From Chryseobacterium paludis (GTDB taxonomy: Bacteria; Bacteroidota; Bacteroidia; Flavobacteriales; Weeksellaceae), in contig NZ_CP099966.1 of the NCBI RefSeq assembly GCF_025403485.1, positions 1,736,001-1,800,000 on the forward strand: DNA of 64,000 nt. Direction: 5' to 3'. A program made the translations under genes and the position numbers. The notes below the pieces were generated by a model. That model worked only from the letters and a program-made list of their open reading frames with translations, had not been told where the DNA came from and made no database searches. Shown here in pieces: positions 1-8,500 of the stretch; positions within the stretch are counted from its first letter, which is position 1; each line of letters starts with the position of its first letter.

Positions 1-315
1 ATTTTCAGTTTCCTCTAAAACATAAGATTCCGTTGCTTCCCCCCAATCCTGAGGGGCTTCTACACCCTCATAAATTTCTCCCAGATGTAAAAATTTTATT
101 TCTTTATTGGGTATATTTTTTTCAACACGGCTGTACATTCCATTATTATTGGGATCTAAAAACTTCACAATACTTCCTTCTTCAAGATTTCCCTGATAAA
201 AAGAACCTTCTGTGAAGGCAGCTGTCCATTGCCTATAGGTCATTTTACTCCAAAGTACCGTCCATATCTTTTCAGGGGTAGCATTGATTCGTATTTCATA
301 AGTTAATCTTTCCAT
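1..315 (-). CDS. SRPBCC (AHSA1-like) domain protein, 3' end outside the window
   Basis: The reading frame starts at an ATG at 315 and stays open to base 1, giving 105 codons, so the C-terminus lies beyond the left edge. The N-terminus MERLTYEIRINATPEKIW is the typical opening beta strand and helix of the SRPBCC/AHSA1 hydrophobic-ligand-binding fold. It resembles the second SRPBCC gene at 2497-2910 (DITILAPVEKVW). It is the last visible member of the minus-strand small-molecule-binding cluster, 50 bp after the SDR gene. Ligand unknown. The fold call is good; anything more specific is not supported. Confidence 0.75.
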   Translation of the reverse strand, partial: MERLTYEIRINATPEKIWTVLWSKMTYRQWTAAFTEGSFYQGNLEEGSIVKFLDPNNNGMYSRVEKNIPNKEIKFLHLGEIYEGVEAPQDWGEATESYVLEETEN

Positions 316-365
316 ATATTATTTTTAATTTAGTGTTTATAAATCTATTATTCATGGGTAACCTT

Positions 366-1199
366 CTAACCGCCGACAAAATCACCCCCATTAATGTGAA
401 TGATCTCACCTGTAATAAAACTGGAATCCTCAGAAGCAAGAAAAACATAAGCCGGAGCGACTTCAGAAGGTTGTCCCGCTCTCTTTAAAGGATTATCCTT
501 TCCAAATGTTGAAAGATCATCAAATGTTTCTTTCACCAGTGGTGTCCAGATAGGCCCCGGTGCAACTCCATTCACTAATATTTTCTTTTCAGCAAGATTA
601 GTAGCTAAGGAACGGACAAAGGTAGCAATCGCTCCTTTTGTTGCCGAATAATCGATAAGATGGTCACTTCCCCGATAGGCCGTAACAGAAGTTGTACAAA
701 TAATTCTTGATCCTTTATCCATTAACGGCAAAAAATCCCGTGTTAAAGAAATCATTGAAATGATATTTATGTTAAAAGTCTCCGTTATCTGATCATCTGA
801 GATCTTTTCAATATCATTTTTAGGAAATTGCACTCCTGCATTGTTGACCAGAATATCCAGGCTCTTCCATTCCTTCTTAATTTTCTCAATACATTTGTTT
901 CTAATTGCTTTTTTGGAAACATCTCCCTTAAATAAGAGGCATTTCTGACCTTCTTTTTCTACGAGCGTCAACGTTTCTTTAGCATCTTTATCACTTTCTT
1001 TATAAATAATAGCAATATCAGCTCCTTCTCTGGCATAATGAACTGCAACGGCCTGCCCTATTCCACTGTCACCTCCTGAGATAACGGCTTTCTTATTAAG
1101 AAGTTTTTTACTTCCTATATAATTTTTACGGATAATCTCGGGAAATAATCCTTCTTTAGGCACTTTAGATTTGGATCTTGACTTGTTCTGTGTGTTCAT
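366..1199 (-). CDS. SDR family oxidoreductase (YhdG/YghA-like)
   Basis: A 277-residue short-chain dehydrogenase. The Rossmann motif GGDSGIG is at about residues 42-48, NNAG follows the fourth strand, and the YSATKG catalytic segment and the PGPIWTP loop are intact. The roughly 35-residue basic N-terminal tail ahead of the Rossmann fold is typical of the general-stress GS39/YhdG/YghA subgroup, which are NAD(P)-dependent aldehyde or alcohol oxidoreductases. I chose the ATG at 1199; a TTG two codons upstream is in frame but less likely. Same strand as the following SRPBCC gene. Substrate cannot be read from the sequence. Confidence 0.88.
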   Translation of the reverse strand: MNTQNKSRSKSKVPKEGLFPEIIRKNYIGSKKLLNKKAVISGGDSGIGQAVAVHYAREGADIAIIYKESDKDAKETLTLVEKEGQKCLLFKGDVSKKAIRNKCIEKIKKEWKSLDILVNNAGVQFPKNDIEKISDDQITETFNINIISMISLTRDFLPLMDKGSRIICTTSVTAYRGSDHLIDYSATKGAIATFVRSLATNLAEKKILVNGVAPGPIWTPLVKETFDDLSTFGKDNPLKRAGQPSEVAPAYVFLASEDSSFITGEIIHINGGDFVGG

Positions 1200-1247
1200 A
1201 AGCAAATCTTTTTCTAAAATACCATCAAATGATAAGCCGAAATAGAT

Positions 1248-2105
1248 TTAAGAATTATAAGCTTCTTCCAACTCTTGGATAATAATTTTCTGCATTTTCA
1301 TCATCACCTGTACTACTTTTTGAGCCTTTTCCTGGTTCGAATCGTTCATAAGCTGAATAAGTCTCTTTGGAACGATCTGCCAGCTAAATCCGTATTTATC
1401 TTTCAGCCAGCCACACATACTTTCTCTACCCCCACCCGATATCAGCGTATTCCAAAGAAAGTCTGTCTGTTTCTGGTCATCAGTCATGATCACCATTGAT
1501 ACCCCTTCATTAAAATCGAATTTATGATCATATGAAGAATCCATACAGTAAATATCGTAACCATCAATCATAAAGTTGGCATGCTGAATATTTTCAGGAT
1601 TTTCATTAGGTTCACCACCATCTTTATATTTCAGAATATTTCCAATTTTTGAGTTAGGGAAAGTTTGGGTATAAAACTCCATTGCTTCCATCGCCTTACC
1701 ATTATTCTGATGCATGAACATTAATGTCGGAACAATTTTTTGGTCACTTGTTTTCTCTCCGAAAAATAATTGCCAACTAACTCCATACTGATCATCAAGC
1801 CATCCGAATTTTTTACTCCAGGGATAAGAGTCAAGTGCCATCAATTCCTTACCTCCTACCAATAGCTGATCCCAATATCTTTGAACTTCATCTTCAGTTT
1901 CACATATAACCATAAAAGATACTGATGGATTTTTTTCAAAATGAGGACCACCATCCAGGAGCATTAATTTTTGACCAAAAAGGTCAATATTCATTACTAC
2001 AGGAGTATCTGCAGTAATTCTTCCATTAAATACTTTGCAGTAAAATTCTGCTGATTGTTTTGCATTTCCGTCGCACCAAAGGCATGGAAAAATATCATTA
2101 TTCAT
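1248..2105 (-). CDS. Two-domain VOC family protein (PhnB-like glyoxalase fold)
   Basis: A 285-residue protein with two tandem PhnB/3-demethylubiquinone-like VOC modules. The first begins IFPCLWCDGNAKQSAEFY, the second VPTLMFMHQNNGKAMEAMEFY, and each ends in a YGVSWQ or YGFSWQI motif. The frame continues 71 codons upstream, but that stretch overlaps the next gene and lacks domain sequence, so the ATG at 2105 is preferred. PhnB-type VOC proteins generally have no assigned catalytic function; many travel with SRPBCC and DinB genes, as here. The metal-binding set is not complete enough to claim glyoxalase activity. Confidence 0.87.
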   Translation of the reverse strand: MNNDIFPCLWCDGNAKQSAEFYCKVFNGRITADTPVVMNIDLFGQKLMLLDGGPHFEKNPSVSFMVICETEDEVQRYWDQLLVGGKELMALDSYPWSKKFGWLDDQYGVSWQLFFGEKTSDQKIVPTLMFMHQNNGKAMEAMEFYTQTFPNSKIGNILKYKDGGEPNENPENIQHANFMIDGYDIYCMDSSYDHKFDFNEGVSMVIMTDDQKQTDFLWNTLISGGGRESMCGWLKDKYGFSWQIVPKRLIQLMNDSNQEKAQKVVQVMMKMQKIIIQELEEAYNS

Positions 2106-2226
2106 AATTTTTATTTTTTGTGGTGAGTTGATGTAATTTATGTTGTCAATACAAGCTATTCGATGTATTGAATTTAAGTTCATAAATCTTAGGTGTCGTA
2201 AAAAGAATGACACCAATGGGTATTGG

Positions 2227-2463
2227 TTAATTTTTAAAAGAAATTTGATGCTCTTGCATATAGACTTTAAGCTTCTCCATTGTATTTTTTCCAAAACCAT
2301 GAAGCTGCATGATTTCATCTTCAGAATAATCTGATAATTTTTCTAAAGAATCAATCTTCTCTTTTTCTAAAGCACGTCTTGCAGGCATAGCAACTACGCC
2401 CTGCAAAAAAGTTCCCTGAACAACATGATTAACAGCACAAATGGAACTTAAACATTTTGCCAT
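2227..2463 (-). CDS. Small helix-hairpin-helix protein (RNAP alpha-CTD-like)
   Basis: About 78 residues. The C-terminal half (PARRALEKEKI ... LHGFGKNTMEKLK) matches the small helix-hairpin-helix fold shared with the RNA polymerase alpha C-terminal domain, in which the LHGxG turn contacts DNA backbone or protein partners. The start is uncertain: ATG at 2463 (MAKCLSS) and at 2481 are both in frame. Short HhH proteins of this type are often encoded beside SRPBCC and VOC genes. Role unknown; DNA contact is plausible but not shown. Confidence 0.7.
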   Translation of the reverse strand: MAKCLSSICAVNHVVQGTFLQGVVAMPARRALEKEKIDSLEKLSDYSEDEIMQLHGFGKNTMEKLKVYMQEHQISFKN

Positions 2464-2496
2464 TATTAATAGATTGATCATGATTGTAAAAATATT

Positions 2497-2910
2497 TTAA
2501 TGTTTTTCAACGTATTTGTGGAAATTATCCAAAATAGCATACCATCCATCTCTCTGCATTTCCACGGAGTTTTGTTTTTCAGGATCAAAAACTTCAGTAA
2601 CTTTTGTCGTATCAGGATCTATTTTTTCAAAGATTACATCTACATTTCTCCCATCTTCAAGGTGATATTTTATCCTTTGATTAGGAATAACCTCATCATA
2701 AACACCCGCAAAATCAAATCCGAAACTTCCGTCTTTAGCTTCCATTCTGCTTTTGAATTTGCCACCTACTCTAAGGTCGTTTTCAGAGCTTGGACATTGC
2801 CAGCTTTCGTGAGCAAAATTCCATTTTATAATATGATCAGGCTTATTAAAATAATCCCAAACCTTTTCAACAGGAGCTAAAATTGTAATATCTATTTTAA
2901 TAGGATCCAT
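2497..2910 (-). CDS. SRPBCC family protein
   Basis: A 137-residue single-domain START/AHSA1-like protein. It opens with KIDITILAPVEKVWDYF, has the WNFAHESWQCP and GGKFKSRMEAKDG segments in the middle, and ends in the long helix RDGWYAILDNFHKYVEKH that covers the ligand cavity. The length is normal for the family. It follows a VOC gene and precedes the HhH gene on the same strand. It binds a hydrophobic ligand by analogy; the ligand is unknown. Confidence 0.88.
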   Translation of the reverse strand: MDPIKIDITILAPVEKVWDYFNKPDHIIKWNFAHESWQCPSSENDLRVGGKFKSRMEAKDGSFGFDFAGVYDEVIPNQRIKYHLEDGRNVDVIFEKIDPDTTKVTEVFDPEKQNSVEMQRDGWYAILDNFHKYVEKH

Positions 2911-2933
2911 AATTCTATTTTTAATGATTTAGT

Positions 2934-2964
2934 TAAATAAGGGCAACCATTAAAAAGTTGCCCT
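2934..2964 (-). terminator. Stem-loop terminator after the VOC gene at 2989
   Basis: Inverted repeat GGGCAAC (2941-2947) / GTTGCCC (2957-2963) with a nine-base loop, read on the minus strand into TTATTT. It lies between two minus-strand genes, so it probably separates their transcripts. The T tract is short. Confidence 0.6.
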
Positions 2965-2988
2965 CTAATAATTTAGTTAAATATAAGA

Positions 2989-3420
2989 TTATTTTGCAGA
3001 TTCTTCATTATAGTTCACCATCCAATGAACACCATATTTGTCCTGAAAACTACCGAAATAATCTCCCCAAAACTGGTCTTCAATAGGCATTTCAATATTG
3101 CCGCCATCAGAAAGACCTTTAAAAAGACGGTCTGCTTCTTCCCTTGATTCCGGAAATATAGAAACATAATTATTGTTCCCAACCGTTAAAGTTTGTCCGA
3201 ATCCGGGAACGATATCAGAAGCCATCAGTAAGTCATCGCCAATAGGTAGAGCAATGTGCATAACCCTGTTTTTTTCTTCGTCAGATAGGTTTTCAGTTCC
3301 TGGGGCATTCCCCATTTTATGAACTTCACCGCGAAATTCACCTCCGAAAACAGATTTGTAAAAGTTGAATGCTTCTTCAGCTGTACCATCAAAATTGAGG
3401 TACGAATTTAATTTTGCCAT
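2989..3420 (-). CDS. VOC family protein (PhnB-like)
   Basis: A 143-residue single PhnB-type VOC module: AKLNSYLNFDGTAEEAFNFYKSVFGGEF at the start (cited in part), MHIALPIGDDLLMASD in the middle and the closing FGSFQDKYGVHWMVNY. This is the common bacterial PhnB/YjdN type, whose biochemical role is not established. It has its own candidate terminator downstream and about 130 bp of non-coding sequence upstream. Confidence 0.9.
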   Translation of the reverse strand: MAKLNSYLNFDGTAEEAFNFYKSVFGGEFRGEVHKMGNAPGTENLSDEEKNRVMHIALPIGDDLLMASDIVPGFGQTLTVGNNNYVSIFPESREEADRLFKGLSDGGNIEMPIEDQFWGDYFGSFQDKYGVHWMVNYNEESAK

Positions 3421-3553
3421 GATATTAATTTTAAAAGTTATTGTTTATTTTATAATTTTTAAAAACAGATAGTAAGAATGATTCACAAATAACACTATTT
3501 GATTATTTGTCATTTATCTATGCCGTGTTTTTATTCTTAAAGTCGATTGAGAA

Positions 3554-4330
3554 TTAATGATTTAAGAATTTCACTACTTCATTAGTAGTTAAGCTAATCA
3601 GATTTTCATCTGTATTTCCTTCAAAATCTGCCATCATATAAGAACCATGAGTTGCCGGAAGGATCAATAATTGAGAATCGGGAATCAGGCGCCACATTTC
3701 AACAACATGTTCTGGCTTCATAACATCCTTATCTCCAGAAATGAAAAGTGTAGGTGAGTCTATGGAGGTTAATATCTTTTCGTCCCAATCTTCAAAATTC
3801 TGCATTCTTTTGCTGTCTTTATCAAATAGATTTTCAAGTTTTGAAAAGTCAGGGTTTAATTCAAGAAAATTAATCTTCAAAGGTTCGGGCATTGATTCTA
3901 AAGTCGCTTCAGACATAGACTCAAAAAAGCCGTCTATCATTCCATTTCTTTTGAAAAATGAAGAAGCAACAATCAGTTTTTCTATTATTTCCGGATAAAG
4001 ATGACCAATTTGCATGACCGTATTTCCACCATTACTGAATCCCCAGAATGAGGCTTTTTCAATTTTCAATTCCTTTAAAAGGGCTGCCACATCATGAGCA
4101 TCCTGTTCGAAAGTTTCGGGAATATCTCTATGTTCGGTCTTTCCATGGTTTTGTAAATCTATTCCGATGAGTTGAAATTGAGATTCCAATCTTGAGATGA
4201 CTTCTTTAAAGTCAAATAAAATTGAAGATCCACCACCATGAACGAGAACCAAAGGCTTTCCTGAACCGTAGATCTCATAGTACATTTGAATTCCATTGAC
4301 TGTTTTAAAGCCCTTTTCAGTAGGATTCAT
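3554..4330 (-). CDS. Alpha/beta hydrolase
   Basis: A 258-residue alpha/beta hydrolase. The oxyanion-side HGGG motif is at residues 31-34, the nucleophile elbow GFSNGG places Ser99, the acid Asp lies in SGDKDV, and the His lies in ATHGSY near the C-terminus. No signal peptide, so probably cytoplasmic. It ends 3 bp from the start side of its upstream neighbour, the DinB-like gene at 4334, so the two are probably cotranscribed. Substrate unknown. Confidence 0.9.
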   Translation of the reverse strand: MNPTEKGFKTVNGIQMYYEIYGSGKPLVLVHGGGSSILFDFKEVISRLESQFQLIGIDLQNHGKTEHRDIPETFEQDAHDVAALLKELKIEKASFWGFSNGGNTVMQIGHLYPEIIEKLIVASSFFKRNGMIDGFFESMSEATLESMPEPLKINFLELNPDFSKLENLFDKDSKRMQNFEDWDEKILTSIDSPTLFISGDKDVMKPEHVVEMWRLIPDSQLLILPATHGSYMMADFEGNTDENLISLTTNEVVKFLNH

Positions 4331-4333
4331 TAT

Positions 4334-4858
4334 TTAGTATTTTAAATTATCATCAGTATCATACTTCATTCCAGGATATCCCAGAATTTTTCGCATCAAA
4401 CCTATTTGTCCACATAAATAGTCTTCACGACTGATAGACATTCCCGTAAAATTGAGTTTTGTCTCTGGAACATAAGGTACATTCATTCCGATTTCAAATA
4501 TTTCCTCAAGCTGCTCATCCGTTGCTTCGAGTAATTTTTGATATACTTTTGGTGAAATTGCATGAAAGTTCTTCTTCAATTCTTCCAGACTTGGATAATT
4601 AAAACTCTCATCTAAAGCCTTTCCCTGAAAGAAAAGTTCTGTGTATGGATCCTCTTCCTGAAGTCCTAAAACCCAGCCTAAGCCATAACGCATATTGAGA
4701 AAATTTCCTGCCATCCAAACAATATGGTTGGTTTTACCGTCAATTCTTTTCATTCCATCTTCTTCCAAAATACCATCCAAAACATTTAAAAAGCTTTGGG
4801 AATGCATCCTGTACGCCGGAATAACGATATCTAATTTTTTTGATTTTGGTGTGTCCAT
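4334..4858 (-). CDS. DinB family protein
   Basis: A 174-residue DinB/YfiT-like four-helix-bundle protein. It shows the characteristic long N-terminal helix, NHIVWMAGNFLNMRYGLG as the second helix, and the final helix EDYLCGQIGLMRKILGYPGMK, which ends in the G-Y-LR-like DinB closing motif. A His usually found in the closing helix is replaced here by Cys/Gly, so metal binding may be altered. Probably cotranscribed with the hydrolase 3 bp downstream. Confidence 0.78.
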   Translation of the reverse strand: MDTPKSKKLDIVIPAYRMHSQSFLNVLDGILEEDGMKRIDGKTNHIVWMAGNFLNMRYGLGWVLGLQEEDPYTELFFQGKALDESFNYPSLEELKKNFHAISPKVYQKLLEATDEQLEEIFEIGMNVPYVPETKLNFTGMSISREDYLCGQIGLMRKILGYPGMKYDTDDNLKY

Positions 4859-4900
4859 TATAAATGGTTTTTAGTATTAAAGTTTTAATTCTTTGTGATT

Positions 4901-5362
4901 CTACTTTATAGCTCCCGATTTTCCGAGAATTCTTCTGAGGTAACCAAATTGTCCGCTGTGGTAAATTTCGTGCAGAGAAAGTCCCGAAACATCATTAATT
5001 ATTGCTGGATCAATACTTTCGAGATTATTAAGATTTGATTCAAGTTTATTCTGAGTTTCTTTTAAATATGATTTTAACTCTTCAAAACTTATAAACTCAT
5101 CCTTCCTGTTTAAAGGCGTTTCCCCTCTGTTATAACATGAATATTTTTCATTATCCCAAACTGATTCTTCACCTAAAACATTTAAAAAAGCATTTCTTAT
5201 ATAAATTAAATGTCCTAAGATCCAATTCATGCAATTTGCTTCACCATTAGGAAAAACCATTGCTTCTTCATTGGAGATACCTTCGATATTCATTGAAATC
5301 ACTTTGTAATTGCTAAAGACAAGGTATTTTATGATTTCTATATCGTTTGATTTCGATTCCAT
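4901..5362 (-). CDS. DinB family protein
   Basis: A 153-residue DinB-like protein. NWILGHLIYIRNAFLNVLG carries the first conserved His, and SLHEIYHSGQFGYLRRILG carries HExYHxGQ, which supplies the other metal ligands of the family. It is therefore a more canonical DinB/YfiT member than its neighbour at 4334. DinB-fold proteins include metal-dependent thiol transferases acting with bacillithiol or mycothiol; the actual reaction is not predictable here. Confidence 0.83.
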   Translation of the reverse strand: MESKSNDIEIIKYLVFSNYKVISMNIEGISNEEAMVFPNGEANCMNWILGHLIYIRNAFLNVLGEESVWDNEKYSCYNRGETPLNRKDEFISFEELKSYLKETQNKLESNLNNLESIDPAIINDVSGLSLHEIYHSGQFGYLRRILGKSGAIK

Positions 5363-5385
5363 AATGAATAGGTTTTAGAATTAAG

Positions 5386-5796
5386 CTATTCTGTTGGAAG
5401 TTGAGACATATCCGCGAACATAACTTCCCACTGATGTCCATTAAGATCAGCAAAAGCGTTTTGATACATCCATCCGTGATCCTGAGGTTCACTATATTTT
5501 GAACCACCATTCTCTAAAGCTGTTTTTACCATATTGTCAACTTCTTCGCGACTGCTAACGCCGATGGCTAGAAGCACCTGTGTCGTCTCACCCTGCGCAA
5601 TAGGTCTATTGGTAAATGTTTTGAAAAATTCTTCTTTTAGAAACATGGCGAATATGTTTTGTTCGTTCAAAACCACACATACTGCATTTTCATCAGAAAA
5701 CTGTTCATTGATCGAGAAACCAAGCTTGGTCCAAAACGCTCTTGTACTTTCAACGTTTTTTACGGGTAGGTTTACATAAATTTGATTGACTTTCAT
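5386..5796 (-). CDS. VOC family protein
   Basis: A 136-residue VOC module: KVNQIYVNLPVKNVESTRAFW at the start (partly cited) and a C-terminal GHQWEVMFAD. It is of the glyoxalase/extradiol-dioxygenase-like lactoylglutathione-lyase-relative type, without assigned function. The start ATG at 5796 lies 30 bp downstream of a TAATTTTG -7 box and downstream of a palindrome, so this gene is the probable first gene of the transcript running through the DinB genes. Confidence 0.88.
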   Translation of the reverse strand: MKVNQIYVNLPVKNVESTRAFWTKLGFSINEQFSDENAVCVVLNEQNIFAMFLKEEFFKTFTNRPIAQGETTQVLLAIGVSSREEVDNMVKTALENGGSKYSEPQDHGWMYQNAFADLNGHQWEVMFADMSQLPTE

Positions 5797-5825
5797 TGTT
5801 GTAATTTTAGTGTTAAACTTTAAAC

Positions 5826-5833
5826 CAAAATTA
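5826..5833 (-). promoter_or_regulatory. -7 promoter box for the VOC/DinB transcript
   Basis: TAATTTTG on the minus strand matches the Bacteroidota -7 consensus TAnnTTTG and lies 29 bp before the ATG at 5796. I see no matching -33 TTG at the usual distance, which would fit a promoter that needs an activator. Confidence 0.5.
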
Positions 5834-5852
5834 CCAAGTCAATATCAGAATC

Positions 5853-5872
5853 ATCTTGCCCTATGACAAGAT
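5853..5872. promoter_or_regulatory. Palindromic operator candidate for the adjacent Crp/Fnr regulator
   Basis: Inverted repeat ATCTTG (5853-5858), 8-bp spacer, CAAGAT (5867-5872), placed directly behind the stop codon of the Crp/Fnr gene. Its centre is about 41 bp upstream of the start site expected from the TAATTTTG box, the position of class II CRP-type activator sites. No T tract follows, so it is a poor terminator. Confidence 0.45.
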
Positions 5873-6463
5873 TTAATTTTTCTTTGGATGTGAAACTATT
5901 TCTTTACGAATTCTGCTCAGAGAAGTATCTGTAACACCCAGGTAGGAAGCGATTTGTTTTAAAGGAGCGAATTGAATAACCTGACATTTTTGTTCAAGCA
6001 AATTAAGATAGCGTTTTGTTGCTGAAAGAGTAAACATCTCTACGGAACGCTGTTTGTAGGCAAATAATTGCTGGGACATCCATGATCTTCCCCATTCTCT
6101 AAGATTAGGAATTTTATGAAACAGATCCTGAAAGGTATCATAATCTAGCTTCCAACATTCGCAGTCTGTGATACACATGATATTTTCCTGTGATGGAATC
6201 CTTTGAAAAAGAGAGAGAACTTCTATAATGATTTCATTCTCTGCAAAAAAGTGAGTCGTTACTTCATTACCATTAAAATCATTCACGAATGATCTTGCTA
6301 AACCTTTATCCAAAACATAATATTCATTAGCTGTTTTTCCTTCTTCAAGAATAAAATCCCCTTTTTGAAAACTTATCTTTTCATGAGCTTTGAAGATCTC
6401 ATCCAGCTCATCATGCATGAAGAAAGGAAAATCATATGAAATTTCTAAAGCTTTATTTGCCAT
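5873..6463 (-). CDS. Crp/Fnr family transcriptional regulator
   Basis: A 196-residue regulator. The cyclic-nucleotide-binding-like beta roll covers about residues 15-115 (GDFILEEGKTANEYYVLDKG), followed by the dimerisation helix and a Crp-type winged HTH (APLKQIASYLGVTDTSLSRIRKE). The FNR iron-sulfur cysteine set is absent, so it senses something other than oxygen via Fe-S. It lies immediately upstream of the VOC/DinB genes, with a palindrome in between, and may control them. Confidence 0.9.
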   Translation of the reverse strand: MANKALEISYDFPFFMHDELDEIFKAHEKISFQKGDFILEEGKTANEYYVLDKGLARSFVNDFNGNEVTTHFFAENEIIIEVLSLFQRIPSQENIMCITDCECWKLDYDTFQDLFHKIPNLREWGRSWMSQQLFAYKQRSVEMFTLSATKRYLNLLEQKCQVIQFAPLKQIASYLGVTDTSLSRIRKEIVSHPKKN

Positions 6464-6684
6464 GAGATGAATATTTTTTAGAGTTTTAAAATTAGAATTT
6501 TTATTGGAATTGATATAAAAAAGTTTTATAAATGTAAAATTAGGAATGCTTTACTAACCTCAGTTTATCCGTTGAGTGGACCTTCTGAGAAAGGTATATT
6601 CAGAAATTTTTCATCAATATTTCCGATACATAATCAGCTTCACTTAGATTACAAATGGCTTCAGCCAAAACAATTATTATTACT
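6464..6684. other. Non-coding gap between DUF763 and Crp/Fnr genes
   Basis: About 220 bp with no supported reading frame and no RNA gene that I can recognise. It must hold the promoter of the Crp/Fnr gene; no clean TAnnTTTG box stands out. Confidence 0.5.
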
Positions 6685-7896
6685 TTAAAACAATGAAAGT
6701 TGAATAGAATTTGGTTTTGTTGGTTTTTCAGCATCTCCAAAAACGGTTTTCCCGCCAAACCTCCAGGAGTTCTGCCTTTCTTCTTCTATGACCTCCTGGA
6801 TATCGAAATCCGGAGTGAAATCCTTTTCTGTTGCAGCTACAATCTGATGTAGCTTATTTAATGTCTTCAGTTTATCGGAATTTCCCAATTTTGACTTTTC
6901 AATTCCCTTTCTAAGAATATCTATGCTTTCATCATACACTTTCGTAGGAACAGGAAACGGATGTCCGTCCTTCCCACCATGAGCAAAAGAAAATCTCGCA
7001 GGATCGGAAAATCTTGATGGTGCCCCATGAATCACTTCACTTACCAGAGCTAAAGACTGCATTGTTCTGGGACCAACGCCCTCCAACATCAGTAGATCTT
7101 CGAAATTTTGTGGTTGCTGTTCGCGGGTTACATACAAAAGTGCACCTAAACGTTTTAAATCAACATCAGAAGCCCGAACATCATGATGACTGGGAAGAAT
7201 CAATCTGGAAAAATCACTCATGATCTCAGCAGAATCTGTGTGAGAAATATCCAGAATTCCTTTTCTGCTTTGTGAAGCATTAGCATCAGTAAGATTGAGG
7301 ATCTTGCCTCTATAAACTCCATTGATACCAGTATGTGGCTCTTCGACAAAAGATTTTATATTTTCCGAGTGCCAATGATAACGTCTCGCCGTTCCATCGG
7401 ATTCATGCATTCCCTGTTGAACCACACTCCAGCTTCCATTATCGGCCAGAATAAAGTTATGTAGATATAATTGATAACCATCCTGAATCGCTGTATTATC
7501 AACTTTTGCAGATAGTTTACTAGCCTTTACAAGCTCAGTTCCATTAAGTCCTGTTTTATCAGCAATCTGAATTAATTCCTGAGGTGTATTTCTTGAAAGC
7601 TTTCCTTTTCCGCCACAGATATAGATACCCAGTGATTGAGAATTCGGATTTACGGAACGTTTTAAAGCACCCATTACAGAAGTAGTTATTCCTGATGAAT
7701 GCCAATCCATTCCCATTACAGCACCAAAACTCTGGAACCAAAATGGGTCTGCCAGTCTACGAAGCACCTCATCCTTACCATAATCCATTAAGATTGCTTC
7801 AACTATAGAAAGTCCAAGTATAGACATACGTTCATACAACCACGGCGGTACTTTGCCATAGTGTAAAGGTAGATCTGCTGTTCCTGAACGTTTCAT
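6685..7896 (-). CDS. DUF763 domain-containing protein
   Basis: A 403-residue full-length DUF763 protein: MKRSGTADLPLHYGKVPPWL at the N-terminus, then the MDWHSSGITTSVMGALKR and YQLYLHNFI segments. A helix-hairpin-helix-like stretch (LLMLEGVGPRTMQSLALVSE) and FAHGGKDGHPFPVP are in the second half. The family is widespread in archaea and thermophiles and patchy in mesophilic bacteria; its function is not established, although the HhH-like segment suggests nucleic acid contact. It stands alone, with non-coding gaps on both sides. Confidence 0.9.
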   Translation of the reverse strand: MKRSGTADLPLHYGKVPPWLYERMSILGLSIVEAILMDYGKDEVLRRLADPFWFQSFGAVMGMDWHSSGITTSVMGALKRSVNPNSQSLGIYICGGKGKLSRNTPQELIQIADKTGLNGTELVKASKLSAKVDNTAIQDGYQLYLHNFILADNGSWSVVQQGMHESDGTARRYHWHSENIKSFVEEPHTGINGVYRGKILNLTDANASQSRKGILDISHTDSAEIMSDFSRLILPSHHDVRASDVDLKRLGALLYVTREQQPQNFEDLLMLEGVGPRTMQSLALVSEVIHGAPSRFSDPARFSFAHGGKDGHPFPVPTKVYDESIDILRKGIEKSKLGNSDKLKTLNKLHQIVAATEKDFTPDFDIQEVIEEERQNSWRFGGKTVFGDAEKPTKPNSIQLSLF

Positions 7897-8084
7897 GTAG
7901 TTTAAAATGTAAAGTTAGTAGATATTAAATAAGATTTTGATGATTTGAATCATTAATCCAGGTGCTTTTTAATCACAAATGATATTAATATATGATATAA
8001 ATTTCCGCTGAAAAGCCCTTTTTTATTGAATTTAAAATTGCTGAGGTTCTTCACTTCATTTACATTGCGTTCTGAATGACAAAA

Positions 8085-8489
8085 TCACTCGAATGAATAA
8101 AATTCCAACCCCTTATGTTTCGCTTCATCAAATTTTTCATTAAAAACAATTTTGTTTCCAAAAGGATCATTAACTGTAAAAGACACAGCGTCGTAAAATG
8201 TTTTTTCCAGTCCGGGTCTGTTGTATTTATATTTTTTATCAATCAGCTCTTTATGGTATTCTGCTACCCCTTCTCCCCAGATAAAAACACTGCTTCCGGG
8301 TGTTGAATCTCCATGATGCTCACTTAAATGAAGAATGATATTGTCTTTTTTCACTTCCATATAAACAGGTGTATTTTCTTCGAAACGATGTTCTAAAGTA
8401 ATTTCAAAACCTAACCAATCAACGTAAAACTCTATTGTTTTCTGATAATCAAAAATTCTTAGAATGGGAATAATGTGTTCTGCTTTCAT
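8085..8489 (-). CDS. Glyoxalase/bleomycin-resistance family protein (VOC)
   Basis: A 134-residue VOC protein of the bleomycin-resistance-protein-like group. It opens IIPILRIFDYQKTIEFYVDW, has ILHLSEHHGDSTPGSSVFIW in the middle and closes FTVNDPFGNKIVFNE. Members include drug-binding proteins that sequester bleomycin-type antibiotics, but most are uncharacterised. Its start is 11 bp from the stop of the VOC gene at 8501, so the two probably form one transcript. Confidence 0.88.
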   Translation of the reverse strand: MKAEHIIPILRIFDYQKTIEFYVDWLGFEITLEHRFEENTPVYMEVKKDNIILHLSEHHGDSTPGSSVFIWGEGVAEYHKELIDKKYKYNRPGLEKTFYDAVSFTVNDPFGNKIVFNEKFDEAKHKGLEFYSFE

Positions 8490-8500
8490 TGTATATTTAA

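Noticed and set aside
2106..2318. 71-codon N-terminal extension of the two-domain VOC protein
   Set aside because: It overlaps the HhH gene on the same strand, has no domain sequence, and the VOC module begins exactly at the ATG at 2105.
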